Assembly (NCBI RefSeq): GCF_019279795.1
Contig: NC_056727.1
Span: 1,204,704,722 to 1,204,768,721, forward strand
Origin: Protopterus annectens
Taxonomy: Eukaryota > Chordata > Ceratodontiformes > Protopteridae
DNA length: 64,000 nucleotides
Direction of reading: 5' to 3'
A program made the translations under genes and the position numbers. Shown piece by piece: positions 20,609 to 30,875 of this stretch; within the stretch, counting starts at the first letter, position 1; the number at the start of each line of letters is the position of its first letter. The notes under the pieces were generated by a model. It ran no database searches. It had not been told where the DNA came from and saw only the letters and a program-made list of their open reading frames with translations.

Positions 20609-23404
20609 ATGCAAGATCTGAAGGTAATGCTACTCAATGCTAGAAGTCTAAACCTCAAAATGCACTCTCTCGAGTCACTCCTAAAAATGGAGAACATCGA
20701 TATCTGTGCAGTAACTGAGACCTGGTTCAAGGCTCCAGAGAACACCCCTGCAATACCAGACTACAACTCTTACCACACTTTTTGGCCACCAAACCAGGAT
20801 CGAAACACTAAAGATGGAGTGTCCATATTCGCCAAGGATATTCACACCACCAGGTTGGTTGCCCAACACAATGCATCTGAAATTCTCCAGGTACAACAAC
20901 ACTAGGTAAGACTGCAATCCAAATTGTAGCTTGCTACAGATCCCCCACCATGCCCCAAGATTCTCACTACACCTTTCTAAACATATTGGAAAATATTAAT
21001 ATACAAACAAACACCCTAATACTGGGTGATTTCAACTACCCTGCCATTACCTGGGAAAACTACTCATGTACCAACACCTTTGCCCAACGATTCTTAGAAT
21101 TCATAAATTCCAATGCCCTGGATCAACTAATCCATAGTCCCACCAGGGGCTCCAATATCCCAGACCAGGTCATTACCAACATGGGAAATCGATGCTCCAC
21201 ACCTATGGTCACCTCCTCGTTGGTCAGATCAGACCATAAGCTAATCACCCTTAAAATCCACATCCACCCCCACCCCCCAGTAAGGAAACCTCCATAAAAA
21301 ACTCCTCCAAAGCCAACTTCACGCTACTCAAGTCAGAAGATACAAACTTCATGACACCCATACAGTCGGGAACTGAAAGTTCAACTGCTGAGTCCTACAC
21401 TATGGCACTGTATGAGCATATCCATTCATGCATGAATCATGCCATCCCAACTAGAACCAAGATGCTCTCCTCCAAAAAAAAGAAGCCAATCTGGTGGTCC
21501 CCTGCCATAAACAAACTTTACAACAAAAGGAAGAAACTGTTGCAGAAAATAGGAAAATTCCAGGATGCAAAAAACTCCTTTACCAGCCTCAGTAAGAAGC
21601 TAAGATCCCTCTTAAAATCCTCCAAAGCTAGTTACAAAAATAAAATTGTCAAAGATTCCAAAGACAACCACAAGGCATTCTATAACTATGTCAAGAATCT
21701 AAATAGCAATGCTCAGATCTACTCTGAGCTACAACAGAATGGCATTAAATATACTGATCCCAAGGATATTGCCAATATCCTGGCAGATCGATTCAGTGCC
21801 AACTTCACCCCCTCTCACCCCCTAAATGGCCCATGTCAATACCGGAAGATTGCCAAATTTCGGTAATAATGGCCACACACGTAAAAAATGCACTCTCCAA
21901 AGCTAAGAATACAGCATACATGGGACCAGATGACATCCCGGGCTGTGTACTACATGAACTACAAAATGAACTGGCACCTCACCTAAGTGTCATGTTTAAT
22001 GATAACCTCACCTCAGGCTTCGTGCCCACTGAGTGGCGCACAGCTACAGTTATCCCACTCCACAGGGGGCATCCACCTTGGATCCCGGGAACTACCGCCC
22101 CATCAGTCTGATGAGCCTGATCTGCAAGGCCATGGAACTTATAAATAAAGACACTGGCAACCTTCAAACACTGGACCCCACGCAATTTGGGTTCATGAAG
22201 GACCGATCTTGTCTCCTGAACCTGATTAACTTCTTTGAATCAGTCTCCAGAGCCATGGATGAGGGTAAGGCAATCCACACAGCCTATCTGGACCTCACCA
22301 AGGCATATGACACCATTCCCCACTCTGGAATCATAGATAAACTTACTAAGCTGGGCATTAATTCCTATGTCACTCGATGGATTGCCAACTGGGTTACTGA
22401 CAGATCCCATGCCTGTAAAAGTAGCTGACTCCAAATCCAGCTCCAAATAAGTGACAAGTGGAGTACCTCAGGGTTCAGTCCTGGGACCTCTCTTGCTTGG
22501 CATCTACTTCTCTGAAGTACAGGCCAACACTAAGGGACTCTGACTAACAAAGTTCACAGGTGACTGCAAACTGGGAGCCATTATTGAATCCCCAAATGAT
22601 GTGGATACTCTACAAAAGGGCCTTTCAGAAACAAATGCTTGGTGCCAGAGCCATGGGCTCAAGCTCAATGCCAAGAAATGTATAGTTATCCCCTATGGGA
22701 AAAAACATGTAGCCGTGAATTACCACATAGGTTGCAGTACACTAAACATCAAAAGTGTGATAAGAGACTTAGGGACACAGGTGGACAGTGGTCTCATCTT
22801 CAATAACCACATCACCACAACAGTCAGAAAATCCTTCTATGTGGGACACCTCATCACTAAGGGATTTTCATCCAGAAAAAAGGAGGTCATTGTCCCACTG
22901 TACTCATCCCTCATTAGACCCATTATAGAATACAATGCCCCATTTGGTATGTACCTCTCAAGACATCTGCAACAACTGGAAAGGCCACAGAAATACCTCA
23001 CTAAAAGAATCACAGGCCTAAAGCAGATGCCCTATGCTGACCACCTTAAAAAACTCCAGCTATACTCTGTGGCATATCGTCTACTCCAAGGCGATCTCTG
23101 CTTAACATACAAAGCCATGTCAAACCCAGAGATGTTAGACATGCTACACTTAAAGAAATCCCAATCCCTCAGAGCCATATGCTCTAGAGATCTAAACCTT
23201 GTCATCACAATAAACAAAACATGTTGGAGGGATAGGTTCCTGACCCAGAGACTCCCCAGACTCTGGAATAGACTGCCCATACATGTCAAGCAGAGCACCT
23301 CTTTGGCCCTCTTCAAGAGGAACCTTGATGATTGGATGGGAGAAAGGAAATTCCCCCCGGGGATCATGTCAGTCACCCTGCTAGACAGGAGTCCAGGGAA
23401 GTAA
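20609..23404 (+). pseudogene. CR1 ORF2, copy B
   Basis: The endonuclease begins near LNARSLNLKMHSLESLL (20631), with ENIDICAVTETWF and, after a frameshift near 20905, LGDFNYPAITWENY and RSDHKLITL. The linker has WWSPAINKLYNKRKKLL. The reverse transcriptase lies at about 21833-23000 in several frames: NYRPISLMSLI, LDPTQFGFMKDRSCLLNL, AYLDLTKAYDTIPH. The catalytic box reads FTGD where FADD is expected (22553-22564). The C-terminal part (22601-23404) is open and reaches ERKFPPG. Premature stops and shifts make it inactive. Confidence 0.82.
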
Positions 23405-23499
23405 ATAGTTTGGGAAGAAATAGCCAGGGAATTGTTATGACTAGGCTTGTATAGGCCCTAGGGCTGATAGCCAAGTACCGACCTATGAACCTATGAACC

Positions 23500-24356
23500 T
23501 GTAAACAGAGGATAATGGAAGGGCAGGGGTTAAGCTCAGCCCCATTAACCTCATGAAACATAGCCTGAAATTAAATGATTTGTTTTAGACCATAAAGATT
23601 TTATCTCAAAGGTCTGAATGCAGCCAGAGATGCAATGTCTGTGAAAGGCCTGGACTGGGGCCCTGCTATATTGCCTTTAGTGATGAACTAATTGCTACCC
23701 TGAGGTGCCACAAAATGACTTGCTAGTTTCTGCAGGAAGGGTGGAAGTGTTGGAATTGTTTTACAGTTTCCAGCTGCTGTAATAAACCTTAGCTAAATGT
23801 CTATCTGTGCATTGTGATACATCAGTGACAGTTCCTGGCTCAATTTCTAGTGGTGAGGGTGTAGTGTGGGAACCACAGGGTCAGGTGAGCAGATGTGATA
23901 TCATTCTGTAGCTAGCTCTGAAATTGCATTTGAATACTAGTGAGAGATGTGAGGTGTGCATTCTGTTTTTTGGGAACTGACAAAGACACTCATCCACTTT
24001 CATCTTGCCTTGTTTTAGTAAGTAACTAGGGAATAGTAATTCCTCAGTCAGTTAAGACCATATAGTGAGATTGGTGAAAAGTAGTTTTGTTCTGTATCTG
24101 TCTGAGTCTTTCCATCTGTGTTGTTTTTTATATTTCCTGTGATTGAAACTCTGGTGTTTATTGTTAATAGATATTCAGTATTTTCAAGTTTTCCTTTATT
24201 ATTAAATATATATAAACCCTGTATTGTGGATGGGATTTTAGAATATTTAACTTTTGAGAGTACTTGCTTTTATTTAGTGGCACTGTGGTTCCATGTTCCT
24301 GAAAGTCTTGCTCCTTGATTAACACTACCATTTGTATAAGTATTACATTTACTAAG
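23500..24356 (+). repeat. LTR1, 5' part (Gmr1-type LTR family)
   Basis: This matches 34160-35030 (LTR2) along its length, including AACAGAGGAT, GGTCTGAATGCAGCCAGAG, GTGAAAGGCCTGG and TTAACACTAC near the end. It breaks off at TTTACTAA, where CR1 copy C begins. The missing remainder resumes at 33756 (TGTAATTGGGTACC, compare TGTAATTGAGTACC in LTR2). A diverged relative forms the 3' LTR of the Ty3 element at 40552-41887. The start TGTAAACAG is inferred from the TG rule. Confidence 0.75.
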
Positions 24357-24805
24357 CATAGACCCTCTTAGTAACAGCCTGCATATCATTGCTGGAGCCT
24401 TCCTGTGTCCTGACAGAGTGCTCTTCAAACTATCTGGAGATATACAGAGCTAAGTATATTTTCTGGCACTTCAGAGTTCTGTACTGTTATTTTTGCTTCA
24501 CTGTATAGTTTTTCAGATCTCTGCTGAATGTGTTGGTTTTCTCCTACCCACCCTCCTTATTCCTGTCTTGTTGTTTAAATTTGGAGGCTTTTGCAGTTGC
24601 CCGCCCCCACTGTAGATTTGATCTGGGACACTGTCCCCAGTCCCATCTCTTTACCTCATTCTACCTAATATACTCCTTCTGCACTTGTTTTTAGTCATTT
24701 TTCATTTAATTGCATTTTTTAAACTGTTTGGTCTAACATTGCTACATACTCAAGTGTGCTAGCTTGCACTGCATTTGAATTGTTTTACTGCTGTTTTAGC
24801 TACTT

Positions 24806-24810
<5 letters not shown>

Positions 24811-24880
<70 letters not shown>
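24811..24880. repeat. TA microsatellite
   Basis: About 70 bp of near-perfect TA repeats with one C interruption, inside the CR1-C 5' UTR. Confidence 0.97.
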
Positions 24881-24881
<1 letters not shown>

Positions 24882-25312
24882 TTATTTATAAAAAAAATCT
24901 AAGCCTGTTTCCTACCTTTCCTGTAACTAGTGTAGTCCAGATTCAGATTTGTTGTATCCAGCACTGTATGTAAGCTTCTGAGCCCTCCCAAGCTTTCTGT
25001 GTTGGAGGGAAGCCTTCTAGCTTATCAGTGGGAGTGGTAAGCACTAGGTAACCTGTCTACCACATAAAGAGTGGTTCTGGCCCAGAAATTGTGGTTACTG
25101 GCAGTTTGGGCAGTTTTTCCATCTCTCTCAACTTTCTGATTTAAAAGCCCGCATTTGCACTTGTTTCCCCCCTTTCCTGTAACTAGTTTAGTCCAGATAT
25201 AGATTCTTAGTTTTAGCACTTAAATTTGCTTATTCGTGATCAGCACTTGTTCAGAACTTGTTGTAAGCACAAAATAACCTACTAATTACTACAGCACTCA
25301 ACCTTCCTTATT

Positions 25313-25420
25313 ACCTAGAGGAAAACAGTTCTGGTACTTACTTTTCTCACTTGCTTAGAGAAAAACAGCTCTTGTACTCACTTTCCTCACCTATCTAGAG
25401 GAAAATTGTTTTTTATTCAG
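25313..25420 (+). repeat. CR1 5' UTR tandem units of about 42 bp
   Basis: Three related units each begin near CTAGAGGAAAACAG or CTTAGAGAAAAACAG and carry TACTTACTTTTCTCAC-like sequence. Copy A has the same units at about 3190-3300. Repeated units near the 5' end of LINEs can act as promoter monomers; that is an inference. Confidence 0.7.
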
Positions 25421-25422
25421 GC

Positions 25423-26371
25423 ATGTCAAAGGGTCAGCTTCCAGTGTTCTCTCCTGTCTATCTGATGAGTCTGGGCATCTTGGGGCAATGTAGAAATTGC
25501 CTCATGTACACAGACAACCCTCTCCTCCTACCACCCAAGACTACAACCTGTGAGAGATGCACTTATCTAGCAAAACTGGATGTAAAGCTCTCTCCAACCA
25601 AGACTGAACTTGACAGTCAAGAGGAGAAGGTAAACACTTGCACCACACCACACTCATCACATAGTCTCACTAAATCTACACCACCAAAATCCACACATAG
25701 AAACACAAAAACATTCACGAAGGCTTTAAGTAATAATCTGCTCAAGCAACAGAGACCTCCAAAGCAGAAATGCAAGCAACCTCCACCCCCCAACACAACC
25801 CAAATGACACATAGTCTGCAGACTCAGTGTGCCACTCAACCACAGCCAGTAAGGCAAAACAACGTACCCAACACACTAGTCATATGTGACTCTATAGTCA
25901 GGCACACTGATGTCCCCCTCACCAGGCTAAAAAAAGGGAAAGTTACTGTCAGCTGCCTGTCGGGTGCCAGGATCCACCACATAACCCACGCACTCAGGTC
26001 ACTCCACAACAAGTACAAATATGACTATGTCATTGTCTATGTTGGTGTGAATGACCTGAGATGTACCTCCCTGGACTACATGAAAAGAGACATGGAACAG
26101 CTCTCCGATCTTGTAGCCCAGGCAGGTATAACCCTAGCCGTGATTAGCATTCTGCCATCACCCAGAATAATGCTGCAGTACAAGGACAAAATGATTGACT
26201 TCAACAATTGGCTAAGCTTCTGATGTCATTCTAAGGGGATCCAGTATCTGTCTGCCTGGGTTGACATGGTCAACAGACCACGATGCTTTGCCAGAGATGG
26301 CTTGCACCTGTCACCCCTGGGATTCTGGATACTGGCTAAGGTTCTTGCCACCCCTATTGTGCCTTTTTTAG
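25423..26371 (+). pseudogene. CR1 ORF1, copy C
   Basis: The ATG at 25423 starts MSKGQLPVFSPVYLMSLGI and is the best start for the family. CxxC pairs (CRNC and CERC) occur within residues 24-53. A basic linker follows, then an SGNH esterase: VICDSIVRHT near residue 150 (GDS reads CDS here), VYVGVNDLR, and DGLHLSPLG after a premature stop. The stop at 26221-26223 replaces tryptophan in FNNWLSFW. PLE-1 is inserted six codons or so after the end of the conserved domain. The gene would give a truncated product without the Asp-His block. Confidence 0.85.
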
Positions 26372-26377
26372 GCAAGG
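26364..26377. repeat. Left target-site duplication of PLE-1
   Basis: TTTTTTAGGCAAGG is repeated at 30810-30823. The CR1 sequence is continuous across the two copies, as copy A (2250-2265, inverted) shows. Confidence 0.85.
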
Positions 26378-26514
26378 GCACCACAAACCAAATCCTCCTG
26401 CGCGTGGGCAATGCACGGCCCCAAACTTCGACATACAACAAAAAACAAGATAGGAGCCAGCAATGGATGATCAAAAATTATATATTTGAATTAAAGCATC
26501 ACAGCAGAAAAATA

Positions 26515-26562
26515 ACACATACCGGTTTCGGCTGGTAAATTACACAGCCTTCATCAGTGTAT
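26515..26562 (-). ncRNA. Hammerhead ribozyme candidate, PLE-1 left end
   Basis: Reading the minus strand, ATACA, CTGATGA, a GGCT/AGCC stem, GAAA, an ACC/GGT stem III and TGTGT follow in hammerhead order, identical to the right-end copy. One extra A lies between CTGATGA and stem II, which may weaken folding. Confidence 0.6.
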
Positions 26563-26623
26563 ATAAATTTGAGCATTTCCTTCCTGTTAAATAGATAAGC
26601 ATACAATACCATTGGTGGATACT

Positions 26624-26947
26624 TTATAAATATTCATTGAGTCCTGGGGAGAAAAGCCCACCCAGTTTAATGATCCACTTTTTTTCTTTTCTATTTAAAA
26701 TCTCATGCCAACCAAATTTGTTTGTGCGGTCACCCTGAATTACGTCAATGATTGTAAATAAAAATAGTGCTGATGGATGTGATAGCTGGTGTTTGTACAA
26801 TGCATTCGTAAGCTTTTTCCGTTTAATATTACTATAATGTTCTGAAATCCGTAACCTCAAACATCTGGAAGTTTGTCCAATGTAAAATGCACCACATTTG
26901 CATGTAGCCATGTAAATGGCCCAATCACTACTACAGTTGCAGAACAT
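26624..26947 (-). pseudogene. PLE-1 left half: GIY-YIG endonuclease C-terminus
   Basis: The 107-residue frame is nearly identical to the last part of the frame at 29616-30623. It contains the GIY-YIG features AIYMATCKCGAFYIGQTSR, EHYSNI, KKWIIKLGG and PGLNEYL. This domain nicks the insertion target. The upstream reading frame is interrupted, so it is part of a broken gene. Confidence 0.85.
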
Positions 26948-28541
26948 ATTGATATCAAAAACCTTAGGACAGTTAGACTTAATTTCCTTGTGTCCTTATG
27001 TATTTATTTACATTTAATGACCACAATAGGAAACAACCATATAGACTATGTCCAGAAATAGTAGTTTGTATTCTACCCCTGCTCTCCTATCCCTGGTTTT
27101 TATAATGGTTGTGTGAGAATTCAAATTTTTACCATTTGTAAAGTGAACATTACATACATTTATCAGGGATAATCCTACTGGTTTCTCTGTCTGAATATTC
27201 CAATGGCGGCCGTACAATTAACAAAACCTCGAGTAATGGTATTGTAAGTTGTTGTAGTTGTAAGTGGATATTTGAACATGACATGTAATGTCTTCTTATT
27301 TCTCCTGAAGCAATTGGCTAACTGGCCATGTCTTGTACTTGTTAGGCTCTGGCCTTGGCATTGGCTCTTTGTTCCTTCCCATAACCTCTTGTGTAAAACC
27401 CTATGTTAAATTCTGAAAGTTGTGTTGAGCATTTGACTTGTTGTGAGCATATCCGTTTGGTTCTATTATGGATGTTATTGCCATGTGTGGAGTGGCTATG
27501 TAGCAATATGAAAAAGCAATTGCGTGTAGTATGGATGAATCTGTCTCAAGGAACTTGTCATGTCTCTCTCTCAAGTGTACCAAAATCAGAAATAAAAACC
27601 ATCCTGTGGGTGTCATCCTGTGATTGTGTCACGTGTGTCATTTGAACCCAGAGCCCCATTAACCCTAACATCAAGATGTGTAAAAAGCCCTCAAACCTAC
27701 TCAATTACCCTCCAGACTAGCCAGATGTACTCTTTCGTGTTGTCAAAGATGATTCTGTTAGAGATGTAAATTAACTACAAGAGTCAATTAACTAACTGAT
27801 AGATGCATACTTATCCACTAAAAGGCCCCCCGGCATTCGGGGGGAAAGCCCAATTACAATTGTCTCTATAATAAAAACATCAATATTGCCATACATAAAA
27901 ATAAAAACATTGCAGACATATACAAGTATGTGTCAACATATAATATAGAATAATGGAAACACATATGATCACCATAATCATAAGCCAATAGGCAGAACCT
28001 ACGAAGACGGGCTGGATATGACCAATATAAAGCAAATACATCAGGCGCTAATATTGCCAATCTTCTTCCAACTGAGTATCAGATGTCTCTATTGAAATCT
28101 CTTTGTGAAAGCTTGTTGTGAAAATAAAAATTTGAGCTAAAAATAATGTTTACGGTTTTTTGTAAGTTGTCTTTTCAGAAACTGTGACAAATTTTCGTGA
28201 TTTCACTCCAGAAAGATGGTGGTAAGTAATTTGTAAACTTGGATGTGAGTTGGTTTTGTGGATATATTAAGAAATTTAGTTTTCAATCCCACCCTGTCCA
28301 AGGCATTTTAAGGAAAAGTTCAATACATATGGTTATAATATCTAGTGTCTGATAGCTGTCTCAGGGCCTCATTATTATAGGCATCCCAATTCTGTACCAC
28401 AACTGCCCCACCTTTGTCACTGCTGTAATCAACATTTTTGTTTATTATTCTGAGTTCCAGTATACTTCTTTCTCTTTCTAACAAACAGTTGTTATGTTTC
28501 CAAAAACCAAGAACACCAAAAAAAAAATGGACATCCCACAC
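26948..28541 (-). pseudogene. PLE-1 left half: remaining coding relics
   Basis: Coding relics on the minus strand match the right half: about 27217-27014 (NVCNVHFTNGKNLNSHTT), 27616-27401 (starts MTPTGWF, as at 29616) and 28541-28320 (DKGGAVVVQNWDAYNNEAL). The reverse transcriptase catalytic region between them is missing; 27650-28320 has no coding similarity. A perfect CCCCCCG/CGGGGGG hairpin lies near 27826-27845. None of it could make a working protein. Confidence 0.72.
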
Positions 28542-28600
28542 ACTTTTTTGAAATTGAAAATGAATTCACCACAGGTTAATCAGGGATGGAGAAATTGTAG

Positions 28601-29041
28601 ATGGAATTTCCCTTTCAAAATCTCCAGAATCTCCAAAAAACATATTTTCAAGTTGATTTTGAAAAGGGGAATTTTACATATCATCCATCTAAGTTTTCCC
28701 TGTTTACTGTTAGGGAGAAAGAAGCCATACTGGAACTCCAGAATAATAAACAAATTGTGATTACAGCAGCAGACAAAGGTGGGGCAGTTGTGGTACAGAA
28801 TTGGGATGCCTATAATAATGAGGCCCTGAGACAGCTATCAGACACTAGATATTATAACCATATGCTTCATGACCCTGTACTCAGATTTACCAAGTGTATT
28901 GAACTTTTCCTTAAAAATGCCTTGGACAGGGGTGTTATTTCTAACGATACTTTATCCCAACTTACAATCAAGGATTGGAATTCCCAATATATTTACTTTC
29001 TCAAAAAAAAAAAACAAAAATCTTACACCAATACACAGTAG
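28601..29041 (+). pseudogene. PLE-1 right half: RT N-terminal domain
   Basis: The protein keeps ITAADKGGAVVVQNWDAY, the conserved PLE N-terminal motif, followed by a helical region and YIYFLKKKK, where a PKIHK-type motif is expected. A poly-A run at 29003-29016 (encoding lysines) appears to have caused a frameshift, and the frame stops at 29041. Confidence 0.8.
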
Positions 29042-29668
29042 ACACAGTGTCTGGAAGGAAATATTTAACTGAACCTTTGTCTTTGTTTTTGACAAAACAT
29101 CTTAAACCGTTGTTGGGTTTTGTTAGATCAAGATTAAATGACACCACAAGCTTTCTACAAATCATATCTGATACTCAGTTGGAAGAAGATTGGTTTTTAT
29201 GTACGCTTGATGTATGCGCCTTATATACCAATATTCCACACCAAGCTGGTCTTCAGGCTTTGGCTTATTGGCTGGATTATGCAGGTCTATATGGTTCCAC
29301 ATTCAATGAATTCTTGGTTGACATGGCCAGATATGTCCTTACTTGCAATGTTTTTTATTATAAAGACAATTGTTATTGGCAAGTTATAAGCATATGGGGG
29401 GGGGCTTTGCCCCCCCATATATATGATTTTTATGGCCTATGTCGAGACCAAGTTAATTTATGATTCTAACAGAAACATCTTTATATCAGAAATGGACATC
29501 TGGAGGCGATATCTAGATGACATCTGGCTAGTGTGGAGGGGTACTGAGTCAAGTTTGTTAGCTTTTGTACAATATCTGAATAGCAATGAATGGGGTTTAG
29601 GGTTCACGGAACAACATGACACCCACAGGATGGTTTTTTTTAGATGTTATTATACGGAAACTCTCTGA
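28975..29668 (+). pseudogene. PLE-1 right half: reverse transcriptase core
   Basis: The first frame has TEPLSLFLTKHLKPLLGFVR and FLCTLDVCALYTNIPHQ, which includes the first catalytic aspartate. The frame shifts at a G-rich hairpin (29391-29425), where the family normally has an AMGASFAP-like loop. The second frame (29423-29668) begins MAYVETKLIYDSNRN and has the catalytic WRRYLDDIWLVW. Both aspartates of the YLDD box are kept, unlike in PLE-2. Two frameshifts make it a pseudogene. Confidence 0.85.
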
Positions 29669-30623
29669 TGGCACACTTGAGAGCGAGACATATAGGAAGT
29701 TCCCTCAGTACAATTCATTGCTACACGCTACAAGTTTTCATGCTCCACACATAGCCAATAACATCCCGAAATCGCAATTTATTAGAACCAAACGGATATG
29801 CTCACAACAGTCAACATATCACAAAAATTCTGAGGACCTTACACATAGGTTTAAACAAAGAGGTTATAAGGAAGGGGTAGTAGCCAATGCCAAGAGACAG
29901 GTACAAGACATGGAGCGTAGCCAGTTGCTTCAATATAAGGAGAAGAACAATGATTACATGTCATCCAAACCACTTAGACTCACAACAACTTATGGCAGAA
30001 ATACTATTGGTTTTGTTAACATTGTACAGCGTCATTGGAATATTCTGCAGAGTGATCCAGAAGTTGCTAGGATTATCCCTGATAAATGTATGTGTTCATA
30101 CAGGAATGGTAAAAATTTGAATTCTCATTTCAACCATTACAAAACCAGGGATAGGAAGAGCAGGGGTAGAATACAAACTACTATTTCTGGACATAGTCTA
30201 TATGGTTGTTTCCCATGTGGTCATTGTGTAAATTGTAAATACATATGTACCACAAGGGAATTTTCAAGTCGCAACTGTCCTAAGGTTTTTGATATCAATA
30301 TGTTCTGCAACTGTAGTAGTGATTGGGCCATTTATATGGCTACATGCAAATGTGGTGCATTTTACATTGGACAAACTTCCAGATGTTTGAGGTTACGTAT
30401 TTCAGAACATTATAGTAATATTAAACAGAAAAAGCTTACGAATGCATTGTACAAACACCAGTTATCACATCCATCAGCACTATTTTTATTTACAATCATT
30501 GATGTGATTCAGGGTGACCGTAAAAACAAATTTGGTTGGCATGAGATTTTAAATAGAAAAGAAAAAAAGTGGATCATTAAACTGGGTGGGCTTTTCTCCC
30601 CAGGACTCAATGAATATTTATAA
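29616..30623 (+). pseudogene. PLE-1 right half: C-terminus with GIY-YIG endonuclease
   Basis: This 335-residue frame is open to the natural stop. It begins in the RT thumb (PTGWFFLDVII), passes through a connecting region and a Cys-pair module (CFPCGHCVNCKYIC, about residue 205), and ends with a GIY-YIG domain: AIYMATCKCGAFYIGQTSR, the LRISEH motif, an Asn/Lys-rich segment and WIIKLGG...PGLNEYL. It is intact, but separated from its RT by a frameshift near 29640, so I call it part of a broken gene. The ribozyme follows 60 bp downstream of the stop. Confidence 0.85.
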
Positions 30624-30684
30624 AATATCCACCAATGGGATTGTATGCTTATGTATTTAACAGGAAGGAAATGCTCAAATTTAT

Positions 30685-30732
30685 ATACACTGATGAAGGC
30701 TGTGTAATTTACCAGCCGAAACCGGTATGTGT
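30685..30732 (+). ncRNA. Hammerhead ribozyme candidate, PLE-1 right end
   Basis: Stem I is 30685-30689 with 30728-30732 (AUACA/UGUGU, one GU pair). The core CTGATGA is at 30690-30696 and GAAA at 30718-30721. Stem II is GGCT/AGCC (30698-30701 and 30714-30717). Stem III is the minimal ACC/GGT (30721-30726). Cleavage would follow A30727, giving the triplet GTA. One unpaired A (30697) precedes stem II. Short stem III forms may act as dimers. Confidence 0.65.
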
Positions 30733-30809
30733 TATTTTTCTGCTGTGATGCTTTAATTCTAATATATATTTTTTGATCATCAATTGCTGGCTCCTATCTT
30801 GTTTTTTTT

Positions 30810-30823
30810 TTTTTTAGGCAAGG
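30810..30823. repeat. Right target-site duplication of PLE-1
   Basis: TTTTTTAGGCAAGG matches 26364-26377. CR1 sequence resumes directly. Confidence 0.85.
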
Positions 30824-30875
30824 CTCAAATGACAAATTCACCACCATAACAGGAACAGGCAAGCAAAAACTGAGG

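Larger units (their letters stand above)
19490..23497 (+). mobile_element. CR1-clade LINE, copy B
   Basis: The copy contains part of a 5' UTR, ORF1 (19661-20550), ORF2 (about 20609-23404) and a 3' UTR ending in two CCTATGAA repeats at 23482-23497. Its start is uncertain because the 5' UTR differs from copies A and C. It is defective: ORF1 has a stop at 20402, and ORF2 has several frameshifts. The 3' end directly touches the start of LTR1 at 23500. Confidence 0.88.
26378..30809. mobile_element. Penelope-like element PLE-1, two copies head to head
   Basis: The insertion consists of a minus-strand half (about 26440-28488) and a plus-strand half (about 28489-30801) of one PLE family. The outer ends are near-identical inverted sequences; both carry a hammerhead-like ribozyme and the end sequence GGCTCCTATCTTG. 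A 14-bp duplication flanks the whole block, so it entered as one event. Bases 26378-26438 match neither half and may be filler or another end of the element. The right-hand T-run is 14 long against 6 on the left. The halves are not equal: the left lacks most of the RT region, which is replaced by unrelated sequence (27650-28320). Confidence 0.85.
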
